Shown: positions 26,412 to 35,320, numbered from the stretch's first letter. The stretch is 64,000 nt of DNA from an uncultured Fodinibius sp. (GCA_913056455.1 CAJXMJ010000002.1:372001-436000), one strand, 5' to 3'. Notes: a model not told the origin generated them from the sequence alone. A program made the numbers and translations.

Positions 26412-28214
26412 CTAAACCGCACGATCGGGATCAAAATTCTCCAACAGCTCCTTAACACGGTTGAGAAATGCACCGCCATGGGCACCGTCAACAATTCGGT
26501 GATCATAACTCATAGACAGATACATCATCTGACGGATTGCTATAACATCGCCTTCGGAAGTTTCACGGACAACCGGGCGTTTTTCAATAGCACCCGTTCC
26601 CATAATGGCAACCTGCGGCTGGTTAATAATGGGAGTTCCCATCAAGTTACCAACACTTCCGTAGTTAGTAAGCGTAAAAGTACCGCCCACAAGATCGTCC
26701 GGATTCAGATTTTTATTACGTGCCTTCATAGCTAAATCATTCACGGACTTGGCTAATCCAACCAAGTTCTTTTCCTGAGCTTTTTTAATAACAGGAACAA
26801 TTAATCCACCCTTACCACCTTCACCCAGCGCAACTGCCAAGCCAAAGTTGATATCACGCTTGAGTATGATTTCATCATTCTCGGTATCCACCGAACTGTT
26901 GATAAGTGGAAATTCACGCATGGCCTGTATAATCTTCTCAATAAAGAGAGGCGTGTACGTCAATTTAACACCGGCCCGCTCTTTAAATTCCTGCTTATTG
27001 GCCTCGCGCCAACGAACAAGGTTTGTAACATCGACTTCGGAGAAGGTTGTTACGTGTGCCGATGTCTGCTTTGAGCGAACCATGTGCTCTGCAATCATTT
27101 TGCGCATGCGATCCATCTTAATGCGCTCAACATTCTCGGATGGTCGCTCAATATCGAGCTCTCCGGCAGATATAGAACGCTGTTCGCCTTGTGCCGGAGC
27201 TGACTCTTTCTTGCCGGGCTTACTTAGTCCTGATTTCTGTGAAGCAGGTTGCGCTGGCTGTTTCGGCTGAGACTTTCGCTCCTCAAGATAACTCATTACA
27301 TCTTCCTTGGATACGCGTCCACCCTGACCGGAACCCTCAATACTTTCAAGCTCTTCCTGTGAAATTCCTTCTTCCTTAGCAATAGAACGCACCAGCGGAG
27401 AGTAAAATCGTCCGTCACTGCCTATACGTTGCGGCTCTGATCCCCCGGAAGGTGCTCCATTCGTGCTCTTCGCCTGTGCAGGCTGTGATTCTGTTTTCTG
27501 TTTAGATGTAGTTTCCTGTTTTGTTTTCTGAGTATCAGTCGCAGTAGAACTTGTTGTATCGGCTGAAGCAGAGGCTGCTTTTCCGGTTGCAATAATTGCA
27601 ATGGTTTGACCCACTTCAACGGTATCACCTTCTTCGACCAGAATTTCTACCAGCGTGCCGGCCTGTGGTGATGGAACTTCTGTATCCACCTTATCCGTAG
27701 AAATCTCGAGGAGCGTTTCATCCTCTTCCACTTCGTCACCGACAGACTTCGCCCATTCGATGACCGTACCTTCCATCACAGATTCGCCCATCTGAGGCAT
27801 CTGAACCTCAATGCGCTCTCCTTCCTCATCGGTATCTCCCCCAGAAGATTCTTCAGATGTTTCTTCTGCAACTACTTCCTCTGCTTGTTGGGACTCTTCC
27901 TGACTTTCATCGACCTGTTCCTCAGACTCTTCAGCAGCACCGCCTCCAGTATCTGAAGTATCAGCTGCATCAGGATCGGTTTCGATAACCGCAATGGCCT
28001 GTCCCACTTCAATAGTGTCTCCTTCTTCAGCTAACATTTCGATCAAAATTCCAGCTTGGGGAGAGGGTACTTCAGTATCCACCTTGTCGGTAGCAATTTC
28101 CAGAAGGGTTTCATCCTCTTCAACTTTGTCACCTACTGCTTTCGCCCATTCAATGACAGTGCCTTCCATTACCGATTCGCCCATCTGGGGCATTTCTACT
28201 TCAACTCTGGCCAT
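26412..28214 (-). CDS. 2-oxo acid dehydrogenase E2 (dihydrolipoyllysine acyltransferase) with two lipoyl domains
   Basis: Protein of 600 residues. There are two lipoyl domains at about 1-80 and 134-212, with lipoylated Lys44 and Lys175, each in ATDKVDTE / STDKVDTE. They are joined by acidic Ser/Glu-rich linkers. A peripheral-subunit-binding domain is at about 270-310 (SPLVRSIAKEEGISQEELE), then a catalytic domain at about 355-600 ending with SYDHRIVDGAHGG (catalytic His). The fold fits E2 of pyruvate, 2-oxoglutarate or branched-chain complexes; two lipoyl domains of this type resemble the SucB-like group, but no E1 or E3 is adjacent, so the substrate is open. The two lipoyl domains are nearly identical, pointing to an internal duplication. 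Confidence 0.93.
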   Translation of the reverse strand: MARVEVEMPQMGESVMEGTVIEWAKAVGDKVEEDETLLEIATDKVDTEVPSPQAGILIEMLAEEGDTIEVGQAIAVIETDPDAADTSDTGGGAAEESEEQVDESQEESQQAEEVVAEETSEESSGGDTDEEGERIEVQMPQMGESVMEGTVIEWAKSVGDEVEEDETLLEISTDKVDTEVPSPQAGTLVEILVEEGDTVEVGQTIAIIATGKAASASADTTSSTATDTQKTKQETTSKQKTESQPAQAKSTNGAPSGGSEPQRIGSDGRFYSPLVRSIAKEEGISQEELESIEGSGQGGRVSKEDVMSYLEERKSQPKQPAQPASQKSGLSKPGKKESAPAQGEQRSISAGELDIERPSENVERIKMDRMRKMIAEHMVRSKQTSAHVTTFSEVDVTNLVRWREANKQEFKERAGVKLTYTPLFIEKIIQAMREFPLINSSVDTENDEIILKRDINFGLAVALGEGGKGGLIVPVIKKAQEKNLVGLAKSVNDLAMKARNKNLNPDDLVGGTFTLTNYGSVGNLMGTPIINQPQVAIMGTGAIEKRPVVRETSEGDVIAIRQMMYLSMSYDHRIVDGAHGGAFLNRVKELLENFDPDRAV

Positions 28215-28408
28215 CGTTACTCAGATTATGTTATTAAAAATTTGAATATAAATACCTTAAATAAAATTGCTGGTTCTAACGTTCATAAAACAGCTATCAA
28301 AGATCACAATAAATGGGATTAGATCAAAATATTTAGGGCTACAGAACAGATATTTAAGTAACCAATTAGTTAGCCTATTAGTTATTCTAAAATCACATTA
28401 CCAAACCC

Positions 28409-28741
28409 TTAAGTCCAGAATCGCCAAGCTAACAGAAGGCAAGTTGCGGAAAATATTATCCCAAATATTAGAAACAAACGATCAGACAGCCATTCGGGCA
28501 AGAACAGGTCCGCCACCGATCCGACATCCGCCCCCTGTTGCTCGGCCAAATCCGTGAGCGGACAGCGCCAGTCGTTCAACACCAAAGCCAATAGTTCTAC
28601 AATCACAACCCCAAAGGCCCACCACGTAAGCATATTTATCTGATCCAGCGCCGCAGATATAAATACATATATGGTACTTATTCCAATCAGAAGAAAGAGG
28701 ATAGAATGAACCAGTTTTATGTAAAAAACGGTTTTGGACAT
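28409..28741 (-). CDS. Small membrane protein of unknown function
   Basis: Protein of 110 residues with three predicted membrane helices (about 8-31, 38-56 and 85-108). The segment NDWRCPLTDLAEQQGAD between helices 2 and 3 resembles the RCPLT motif of the DUF2784 family, a weak link. There is no signal peptide, and no partner gene is in tight linkage. The gene ends 132 bp from the PLP enzyme gene upstream and is the last gene before a 190-bp gap. Confidence 0.65.
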   Translation of the reverse strand: MSKTVFYIKLVHSILFLLIGISTIYVFISAALDQINMLTWWAFGVVIVELLALVLNDWRCPLTDLAEQQGADVGSVADLFLPEWLSDRLFLIFGIIFSATCLLLAWRFWT

Positions 28742-28784
28742 TATTCATTAAAGCATTACAAAACTTGAAAAGCTCATGCCATCC

Positions 28785-28832
28785 ATAACAAAACTTGCTT
28801 ATACAGATGCTGAAATAAATTCAGCACGACAT
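28785..28832. repeat. Degenerate REP-like palindrome
   Basis: TGCTGAAataaaTTCAGCA followed by CGACA at 28808-28831 matches the second hairpin and end of the 51721-51785 repeat (TGCTGAACcaaGTTCAGCATGACA). The first half is decayed. It sits just after the stop of the PLP enzyme gene and may help terminate it. Confidence 0.55.
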
Positions 28833-28873
28833 TAACCTTTTTGATAAAATTAACGCTAATTATTTACCACGAT

Positions 28874-29998
28874 TCATTCAACATCCAACGCTTGTTCCAA
28901 GTCCTCCAGCAGATCATCTGCATGTTCCAAACCTACGCTGATGCGGATCAGATTTTTGGGGGTTATCGAACCTTCCCCTTCGCTGCTGCGGCGATGTTCC
29001 CACGTACTCTCGACCCCACCAAGACTTGTTGCCCGACCAATCAATTTAGATTGTCCTACAATGCTAATCGCTTCTTCGGCATTGCCGTCAATCAAAAATG
29101 AAATCATACCGCCGAAACCGCTCATCTGTTTTTTGGCAATATCGTGTCCGACATGAGTTGCCAAACCCGGATAAAACACCTTTTCCACTTTCGGATGATT
29201 CTGCAGAAACCGGGCAAGGGTAGTAGCATTTTCGTTATGTCCTTTCATACGATACGGCAGCGTTCGGGTACTTCGAACCAACATCCAGCAGTCATCAGGG
29301 GAGGGAACCGCACCCCCAACGCGTTGTACAAGTCTTATTTTTTCAAATTGTTCATTTTGCTCTTTTGCTATCACTGCACCACCCAATATGTCACTGTGTC
29401 CTCCAAAATATTTTGTTGTAGAATGAACAACTAAATCTGCCCCTAACTTCAATGGCATCTGATTAATGGGGGTCGGCCACGTATTATCCACACAAACAAT
29501 CGAACCGTTGTCGTGTGCCAGATCACTGATTGCTTCAATATCCATAATATTCATTAGTGGATTAGAAGGAGATTCTACCCAGATAAGCTTTGTACTTTCA
29601 ATGATATGATCCTTAATATTTTGCAGATCAGTCATATCAATAAAGTCAGCCTGTAAACCCCACGGCTTCATTAGTTTGTTAACCAGTTTACGATTGCCGG
29701 CATAAACATCTTCAGGGATAATAATATGATCACCCGGCTCCAAGGATCTAAGCACAGCCGAAGCTGCAGCTACACCACTCGAAAATGCCGCAGCTGCTTC
29801 CCCTTCTTCCATCACTTTTAAGACCTGTTCCCATTGAACTCGATTGGGGTTTTCGAGTCTCGTATAGTGCCAGTCCCCCTCGGATCTTCCTTTCTTATCC
29901 AGCTGGTAAACCGTTGAACGATGCACAGGCGGGACGATATCAGGATTATCATTTGCCACTTCCATGGCGGCGTGTATGGCTTTGGTTTCCGTACGCAT
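28874..29998 (-). CDS. Cys/Met-metabolism PLP-dependent enzyme (cystathionine gamma-synthase/beta-lyase family)
   Basis: Protein of 374 residues of the fold-type I trans-sulfuration family. The PLP lysine is Lys196 in VVHSTTKYFGGHSD, the pyridine-nitrogen Asp is Asp171 in VCVDNTW, and the phosphate-binding region is FSSGVAAAS (72-80). The N-terminal HYTRLENPNR holds the tyrosine and arginine that contact PLP of the partner subunit. The family covers cystathionine beta-lyase, gamma-synthase and methionine gamma-lyase, and sequence alone does not choose between them. No met or cys gene is adjacent. It is flanked by a terminator upstream and a REP-like element downstream. Confidence 0.9.
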   Translation of the reverse strand: MRTETKAIHAAMEVANDNPDIVPPVHRSTVYQLDKKGRSEGDWHYTRLENPNRVQWEQVLKVMEEGEAAAAFSSGVAAASAVLRSLEPGDHIIIPEDVYAGNRKLVNKLMKPWGLQADFIDMTDLQNIKDHIIESTKLIWVESPSNPLMNIMDIEAISDLAHDNGSIVCVDNTWPTPINQMPLKLGADLVVHSTTKYFGGHSDILGGAVIAKEQNEQFEKIRLVQRVGGAVPSPDDCWMLVRSTRTLPYRMKGHNENATTLARFLQNHPKVEKVFYPGLATHVGHDIAKKQMSGFGGMISFLIDGNAEEAISIVGQSKLIGRATSLGGVESTWEHRRSSEGEGSITPKNLIRISVGLEHADDLLEDLEQALDVE

Positions 29999-30059
29999 TT
30001 ACATGTGAGTTTTTTTGGGATTCAATACAATGGTAATCATTTGCCGATTCTTTTTCAGA

Positions 30060-30096
30060 AAGAAAATCCCGCCCGTAGCAAAGCTACGGAACGGGA
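30060..30096 (-). terminator. Terminator after the ArsI/CadI-like gene
   Basis: On the minus strand GTCCCGTTCCGTAGC pairs imperfectly with GCTACGGGCGGGAT around a TTT loop, followed by TTTTCTTTCT. Confidence 0.75.
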
Positions 30097-30132
30097 CCTT
30101 TATCCGTTAAAAACCAAATATTTAAAATATTC

Positions 30133-30528
30133 TTAACAACAAGCGGTCTCTTCAGCGTGATAACTTTCGCTCTCTCCAAAAGTATGGAAAGCCTCCCACT
30201 CTACGCCTTGGGGATCAGTAATCCAACTTTTATCAGAATTAGCATAACAGCAGGTAGTCTCACCTTCATCACGGCTTAAACCATGTGTGCGGTCAATGTT
30301 TGAACGCAGTTCAAGAAGCTCTTCTTCCGACTCTGCCTCAATACCCAGATGTTCGATACCTTTGGCTCCCTCACGTTCGGCTATCGAAAAGTTAACGCGG
30401 GGATCATCAAGCATCCACTTTGCGTAATCTTCTCTTTGCTTGGTTGGGGCTGTACCAAAGAGTGTGCTGTAAAATTCTACTGATTCGTTTAGGTCATTCA
30501 CTTTTAACATTACGTGCATACGTTTCAT
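30133..30528 (-). CDS. ArsI/CadI-family VOC metalloenzyme (C-As lyase-like)
   Basis: VOC-fold protein of 131 residues. The N-terminus MKRMHVMLKVNDLNESVEF, the AKWMLDDPRVNF segment, IEHLGI, the TCCYANSDKSW thiol pair and PQGVEWEAFHT are the signature of the ArsI/CadI group, which cleaves methyl- or aryl-arsenicals or binds cadmium. The His-His-Glu metal triad is plausible (His in MHV, His in EHLG, Glu in WEAF). A second Cys pair closes the protein (ETACC). The start at 30528 is chosen because AGGTGA lies 6 bases upstream. There is no arsR, arsM or acr gene in the window. Confidence 0.82.
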   Translation of the reverse strand: MKRMHVMLKVNDLNESVEFYSTLFGTAPTKQREDYAKWMLDDPRVNFSIAEREGAKGIEHLGIEAESEEELLELRSNIDRTHGLSRDEGETTCCYANSDKSWITDPQGVEWEAFHTFGESESYHAEETACC

Positions 30529-30534
30529 AATAGT

Positions 30535-30546
30535 CACCTTTAGGTG
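30535..30546. promoter_or_regulatory. Palindrome over the ribosome binding site of the ArsI/CadI-like gene
   Basis: CACCTTTAGGTG contains the ribosome binding site AGGTGA on the minus strand. It could be a repressor operator or an mRNA hairpin; it is too short to be sure. Confidence 0.3.
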
Positions 30547-31217
30547 TTTTAAGTTATAATTAACCGTTTACACCTATGTAGTCGGGCCCCAACCAAAAAA
30601 GACGCAAAATTAACTCAGATTATTTTGATTTCTCTGATATCTTGGGATTATCCCTTTATAGACTTGCTTGAAGCAATACTTCCGTCCTACTGAATTGCGA
30701 ATGTAGAACAAAAGGCAAAAATGCTAATTTTCTATCGATATAGTAACAAACGCAATCCGGATGTTAATTCAATTTTGATGACCAAAAAATGAATCAAAAA
30801 AGTCCCGGAGAAATCGTAGATTTTGCACTTCCTGAAACAAAAAAATCAAACATAACTTTTCCTCATTAACAGGTTGAAATATAATTTTCCCCGCTATTCG
30901 CCCCGGACCCCAACTTTATAAAACCTATAACTAAACCATAGCACTTGCTATATGTTCGACTTTACGGTTATAGTTCGGCCTAAGAATTGGAAGCTGAGAC
31001 AAAAGAATGCGATTGTGGGTTTTTGTACCGGTGATTTTCTAATCTCAGATGCATATATAGAAAAGGCCAGCCTGAAAAGACTGACCCTTATTATGAGTTC
31101 ATTAAGTTAGACCGTTGAGAAATGGATTCCTTACCGATTCTTTCAGCTATGCTTAGTTTTTATATCACGGTTCTCTCCAACCGTCAACATCATCTTAGGA
31201 TGTAACATTTTCTATAG
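30538..31217. other. Gene-poor 680-bp region
   Basis: No gene of normal length is present on either strand. It holds the possible redoxin relic at 30789-30925 and a 52-codon open frame at 30952-31110 without ribosome binding site or recognisable family. With the broken recombinase at 32-33.2 kb it looks like a decayed insertion zone. Confidence 0.5.
30789..30925 (+). pseudogene. Possible peroxiredoxin/redoxin N-terminal relic
   Basis: An ATG frame reads MNQKSPGEIVDFALPETKKS..., then stops after 26 codons. Its start is similar to the redoxin opening (G-x-x-x-DF-x-LP). After the stop, a different frame gives LKYNFPRYSPRTP, loosely like the peroxiredoxin LYFYPKDNTPG segment. This would be a frameshifted, truncated remnant; the evidence is weak and rests on short matches. 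Confidence 0.25.
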
Positions 31218-31844
31218 TTAAAAGTTTTTATACCTCTCAAATACAAGACCAAATACCTGGATTGTCATTTCTCTTCCATCTTCTCCAATCATACTAGTAT
31301 ATGTCACGAACATTGTTTCATCAGTTCCCAGATCAATATTATTAAGAACCATCTCTTCAACTTCAGGTTTGTCCAGAGCTGGGTCTAATGCAATAATAAT
31401 AGGGTCCGTAGTTTGAATAAATGTTGATTTTGGTTTCCAGTCACTACTTGGCACCCAATCTTTGCCCAGCGCCCCCAAAGAAGGACCTAAAGTTATTTCT
31501 GCCGTTAACAACCCTGAAGAAAGTTCATCAGCCGATACTTCAACAGGTTCTGTCATGCCGCGATTGACAACCTCGCCGTTGTTTACCTGAAAGCTATGGA
31601 GCACAAGGTCGAATTTAGAAAAGTCAGTCTGGGAAGGACCCTCTATGCGCACGTTATCCTGGTAGTAATCCCACGTAAAATCGCTGGGGGTATCGTTTAT
31701 CATATTTTCTAACCCGTCAGAGGGTGCGGTCTCTAACCCTACGGGTGCAGGTCCGGGGTCGGGGGCGCTGGTATCTTCACAGGATATGAATACCAGCGGG
31801 ATAATAAATAATAAGACTACAATGCTAAATAGGGATCGTCGCAT
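31218..31844 (-). CDS. Putative lipoprotein of unknown function
   Basis: Protein of 208 residues with a lipoprotein signal ending in LVFISC (Cys22), followed by a Pro/Gly-rich linker (APDPGPAPVG). The mature domain (about 45-208) is probably all-beta; I do not recognise its family. It appears intact with normal codon use, although it lies between the gene-poor region and the recombinase remnant. Confidence 0.65.
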   Translation of the reverse strand: MRRSLFSIVVLLFIIPLVFISCEDTSAPDPGPAPVGLETAPSDGLENMINDTPSDFTWDYYQDNVRIEGPSQTDFSKFDLVLHSFQVNNGEVVNRGMTEPVEVSADELSSGLLTAEITLGPSLGALGKDWVPSSDWKPKSTFIQTTDPIIIALDPALDKPEVEEMVLNNIDLGTDETMFVTYTSMIGEDGREMTIQVFGLVFERYKNF

Positions 31845-32002
31845 AATTGATAAAAGTCTAATATTCGGATTAGCGTCTGAGTTGATGAAAGTTTTTATTG
31901 ATTGAACATCTGACCTTAAAATCCGATGGCCGATAATTTCTTTACTAATATCCAGTTTAGTATAGCCCTAATAGATTATAAGAGCTATTAGTTTAATAAA
32001 AA

Positions 32003-33241
32003 CTTATCAGTAATAGACAGAAAATCAAATATTTGATTACCCTGACAGGTTCCGAAAAGAATAAGAAATGGGGACTTGATGATGAAAAAGTTAAGGCCAT
32101 CCAGTGGGTATATGAAGAATACGTCAAAAAAGATCGTTCACTTCAGCAAATCGCCATCGACATTGGAAATCGCTTCGATTTCTCTATCACGTATAGCTAT
32201 TTAATTACGGTATTGAAAGAGCGGTGCGGAACTCACTGGGAAGTCAATTTTAAAGCAGAGGATAAACCTTTTCCTTTCAAAGTCCCTCGGATACTGTCTG
32301 ATCACAAAATTCAGGCCATCAAGGATAGATTAGCCCATAATAACACCAGCAATCGTAGTGATGTAAAGGGTAAATATTTACTTGCTGGTTTTATTCGGTG
32401 CATGCACTGTGGAAAAAGCCTACACGGCCAAGCCCCGCACGGCGGTAAATACAAGTACTATCGTCATCCGTGCAAACTGGCCGATACCTGTGATGCTTTT
32501 GGCTCTGTGCCATTAGATAAAATTGAGCACGCTGTTTTTCAGACTATATTTGAAAACATCTACGACGCCCCAACTTTTGAAAAAGCTATCAAAAATTCGC
32601 TACCTGACGAGGATCTGATTGAGGAGCTTGAAAATAAAATTGAGACTAAAAAAGAGCGTAAGAAAAAGGTCAAAATGAAGCGTTAAAGATTAGTATATGC
32701 AGTTCTAAATGATACCCTGGAAGAGGATAACATCAAGGAAACTGACAAAGAATTAAAAGAAACCGAGGAGCGTCTGGATAATGAAATAGATAACCTTAAA
32801 TATAGTCTCGATAATCTACCCGACCCAGTGGAAGTCAAAAAAGAGGCCCATCAAGAACGCAGGAGGCTCAAACGCAAATGCCAGTCCAAAGAACACCTGC
32901 AAAGCATGTCATTCCATGAGAAGAAACAGCTTCTGCATTTCTTATTTGACGGGAAGGCGCCCAACGGTGATGACTACGGTATATATATTGATAAAAGAGG
33001 CAAAGGCAAGGATGCTGAAATTGATTACTTCATGTTCGGTCGTATTACAGGACTGCGGACAATCAAGAGAGATGATATAGATTACTTTCCAGAAGAGGAC
33101 GATGATGATAATAGAAATGGAGGTAATTCATCTACTCCAAAAAACCATAACTCGCACAGGAATTTGGATTATAAGACTAATAATTTTGCTACAAGCCAAA
33201 AGGGACACTTCAAAGAACTTTGGCTTTACACATTACCATGA
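32003..33241 (+). pseudogene. Broken large serine recombinase (catalytic domain missing, in-frame stop)
   Basis: Two open segments, 32003-32686 and 32687-33241, are in the same frame and separated only by a TAA at 32684-32686. The first holds the recombinase domain (WGLDDEKVKAIQWVYEEYV, then LAGFIRCMHCGKSLHG) and a zinc ribbon (CMHC, then HPC and C). The second continues the coiled-coil (LKETEERLDNEIDNLKYSLD) and the C-terminal region. The N-terminal resolvase domain with the catalytic serine is absent: a stop (TAA at 31997) closes the frame upstream and no domain is found in other frames. An integrase of a lost element is the likely source. Polypeptides would begin at a TTG at 32033 at best, so no functional product is expected. 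Confidence 0.8.
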
Positions 33242-33278
33242 CAACCCAATATCCACTTCTCACAATTCATCTCCCTCT

Positions 33279-33905
33279 TTAACAGTCGTCACAGGAATCT
33301 TCTTCACTCTCATCTCTAATTTTATGATAAGCCACAGCACGTCCCTCTTCACCGAATTGTACCTCACAGCAAGCCGCCAAAACTTCGCCCAGTTTTTGTC
33401 GTGCCCGCTGCACTCTTGACTTAGCTCCCGACAATGACAATCCCAGATCATCAGCAATCTCCTGCTGGGGTTTCCCCTCCACATCAGCCATCTTAAGCGG
33501 TTTTCCATATTTTTCAGGCAGCTCATCAATCATCGGAATAAGCCATGAAAGCACCTCTTCGTGAACATCGTGTTCCCCTTCGAACTTGTTCAAATCCAGA
33601 GTCACGTCTTCATCTCCTCCCGTTCTGATATCATTTCCGGCCGGCTCTTCTTTATCTCGTCCCTTTTGGCGATAGTGATCAGCCAACGCGCGACGGGCTA
33701 TCCCAAACACCCACGACTGCACGCGATCTTCATGGCGTAGCTCATCAATGCCCTTGTGGATGCGAATAAAAATGTCCTGAAGTACATCTTCAGCTTCCTG
33801 GTCATTCGAAACCTTTGACCGAATAAACCCGCGCACTTGGTCACTGAATTTGCGCCAGAGGATCTCGGTATTTAAGGGATGGTCTGACATTCTCTGAAAT
33901 TTCAT
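33279..33905 (-). CDS. sigZ: ECF RNA polymerase sigma factor, SigZ type
   Basis: Protein of 208 residues with sigma region 2 at about 15-85 (DVLQDIFIRIHKGI, then SWVFGIARRALADHYR) and region 4 at about 135-185 (LPEKYGKPLKMADVEGKPQQEIADDL, recognition helix LSLSGAKSRVQRARQKL). The tail holds the ACC motif and ends in CDDC, as in SigZ proteins; the Cys groups suggest metal or redox control. No anti-sigma gene is adjacent. The start could be the ATG at 33905 or 33890; neither has a good ribosome binding site. Confidence 0.88.
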   Translation of the reverse strand: MKFQRMSDHPLNTEILWRKFSDQVRGFIRSKVSNDQEAEDVLQDIFIRIHKGIDELRHEDRVQSWVFGIARRALADHYRQKGRDKEEPAGNDIRTGGDEDVTLDLNKFEGEHDVHEEVLSWLIPMIDELPEKYGKPLKMADVEGKPQQEIADDLGLSLSGAKSRVQRARQKLGEVLAACCEVQFGEEGRAVAYHKIRDESEEDSCDDC

Positions 33906-33956
33906 TATTCATTATGAGTAATAAATATAATTCAAAACTTCGCAAGTAATAGCAAT

Positions 33957-34036
33957 CTCCTTTTCTAAGGAGGAACTCACTGGTGAATTGGGCTAAGCTA
34001 CTGAAGTCCCTCTTGACGAGGAGAGATTTAGGGAGA
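33957..34036. repeat. Intergenic repeat of the Bacteroidota type with hairpins
   Basis: CTCCTTTTCTAAGGAG (33957-33972) forms a 6-bp hairpin, and CCCTCTTGACGAGGAGAGATTTAGGGAGATC is the typical degenerate run of this repeat class, known from intergenic spacers of Bacteroidota-like genomes. It may serve as terminator for the peptidase gene at 34037. Confidence 0.45.
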
Positions 34037-35269
34037 TCATTTGCCGCGAATCGCTTTTATCCTCTCGAGCACGGGGGGATGTGAATAGTTCAAAAACACG
34101 TAAAACGGATGGGGCGTCAGATTCGACAAATTATCCTTCGAGAGTTTTTTCAACGCGTCAATCATGGGCTCTTTTTTGTAGGTCGTCGAAGCAAACTCAT
34201 CAGCTTCGAACTCATATTTGCGGGACAGTATCTGCATAAAGACCGAAACAATCATGTCAATAGGTGCATAAAGCATTCCAAAGAAAATGAGACCGGCATA
34301 CACCGACATCTGCTCCATAAAAAATGCATCGTACAATCCTTCAGAATTTAGAAAGATCGATAACAAGAAAAACATAATCCCGGTCTGGGCGATACTAATC
34401 GCCATGTTCTTGATGATGTGCTTTTTCTTATAGTGACCAATTTCGTGAGCCAGCACCGCCACCAGCTCGTCTTCCTCGTGATTATCAATAAGCGTATCGT
34501 AGAGGGCTATGCGCTTGTTTTTACCAAAGCCGGTGAAAAAAGCATTCGACTTACTGCTGCGTTTGGAGCCATCCATCACATATACGCCTTCCATCGCGAA
34601 ATTGACTTTATCGGCATAATCGCGAATCTTCTTGCGCAGATCACTCTCCTCATCAAGCGGTTCAAAATCATTGAAAATAGGCATAATCCAAGTGGGCGCT
34701 ATAAATTGGATAAAAAGTGTAAATACCGTTACCGCACCCCATGCATATAACCACGCGTATTGATCGATAAACGTAAAAAATGCCAATATTCCGGCCAGCA
34801 GCGGTCCGCCGAGCAGAATGCTCAAGCCCAACCCTTTTATCAAATCCAGCACAAACGTTTTGGGCGTCGTTTTGTTAAAGCCATATTTCTCTTCAATTAC
34901 AAAAGTGGAATAAATACTGAAAGGCAGAGATAGAATCTGTTTGGCAAAAATTAACACTCCAATGTATACTAAGCCAGTCCAGATAACTCCGAGCTCCCAG
35001 CTGCGCACAATCTCATCAAGCCATTGAAATCCGCCGGCAAACCAGAAAACAAGCAACAGCCCCAGATTAAATACCGAAGTTAGAATACCAAACTTCGTCC
35101 GCTCTTTGGTATAGCGCTGAGATTTGTCATAAGTCTCCTCATCGTAGACATCTTGAAACTCTCCGGGTAATCCTGTGTCGAGTGATTTTAAATTCAGGTA
35201 ATCGCTAACCAGGTTGAGGATAAAATCAATAGCCAGCGTAGCCAGGATAATTACAGCAAAAATATTCAT
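34037..35269 (-). CDS. M48 metallopeptidase (CAAX protease/Ste24-like)
   Basis: Membrane zinc protease of 410 residues. Membrane helices lie at about 4-20, 62-82, 95-115, 145-165, 170-195 and 285-330. The zinc motif is HEIGH at 275-279 (Glu276 catalytic), and the third ligand Glu is in EFEADEFA near 350. N-terminal M48_N-like helices identify it as the Ste24/CAAX-protease-1 type rather than HtpX. Bacterial members trim membrane or lipoprotein substrates. No prenylation genes are present, so the substrate is unknown. Confidence 0.92.
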   Translation of the reverse strand: MNIFAVIILATLAIDFILNLVSDYLNLKSLDTGLPGEFQDVYDEETYDKSQRYTKERTKFGILTSVFNLGLLLVFWFAGGFQWLDEIVRSWELGVIWTGLVYIGVLIFAKQILSLPFSIYSTFVIEEKYGFNKTTPKTFVLDLIKGLGLSILLGGPLLAGILAFFTFIDQYAWLYAWGAVTVFTLFIQFIAPTWIMPIFNDFEPLDEESDLRKKIRDYADKVNFAMEGVYVMDGSKRSSKSNAFFTGFGKNKRIALYDTLIDNHEEDELVAVLAHEIGHYKKKHIIKNMAISIAQTGIMFFLLSIFLNSEGLYDAFFMEQMSVYAGLIFFGMLYAPIDMIVSVFMQILSRKYEFEADEFASTTYKKEPMIDALKKLSKDNLSNLTPHPFYVFLNYSHPPVLERIKAIRGK

Positions 35270-35320
35270 CTATTTATTACCAGATGTGAGTTTAGATTTT
35301 TTAATTCTGGTGAGAGCCTA

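Noticed and set aside
30952-31110. 52-codon frame beginning MFDFTVIVRPKNWKLRQ
   Set aside because: No ribosome binding site and no family match that I recognise; in a gene-poor, decayed stretch such frames occur by chance.
31845-32002. Possible resolvase catalytic domain upstream of the recombinase remnant
   Set aside because: All frames contain stops and no resolvase motif is readable; the domain appears absent.
33981-34082. Short frame starting GTG after AGGAGG near 33970, running into the M48 gene
   Set aside because: The AGGAGG is part of the intergenic repeat hairpin, and the frame overlaps the end of a convincing gene on the other strand.
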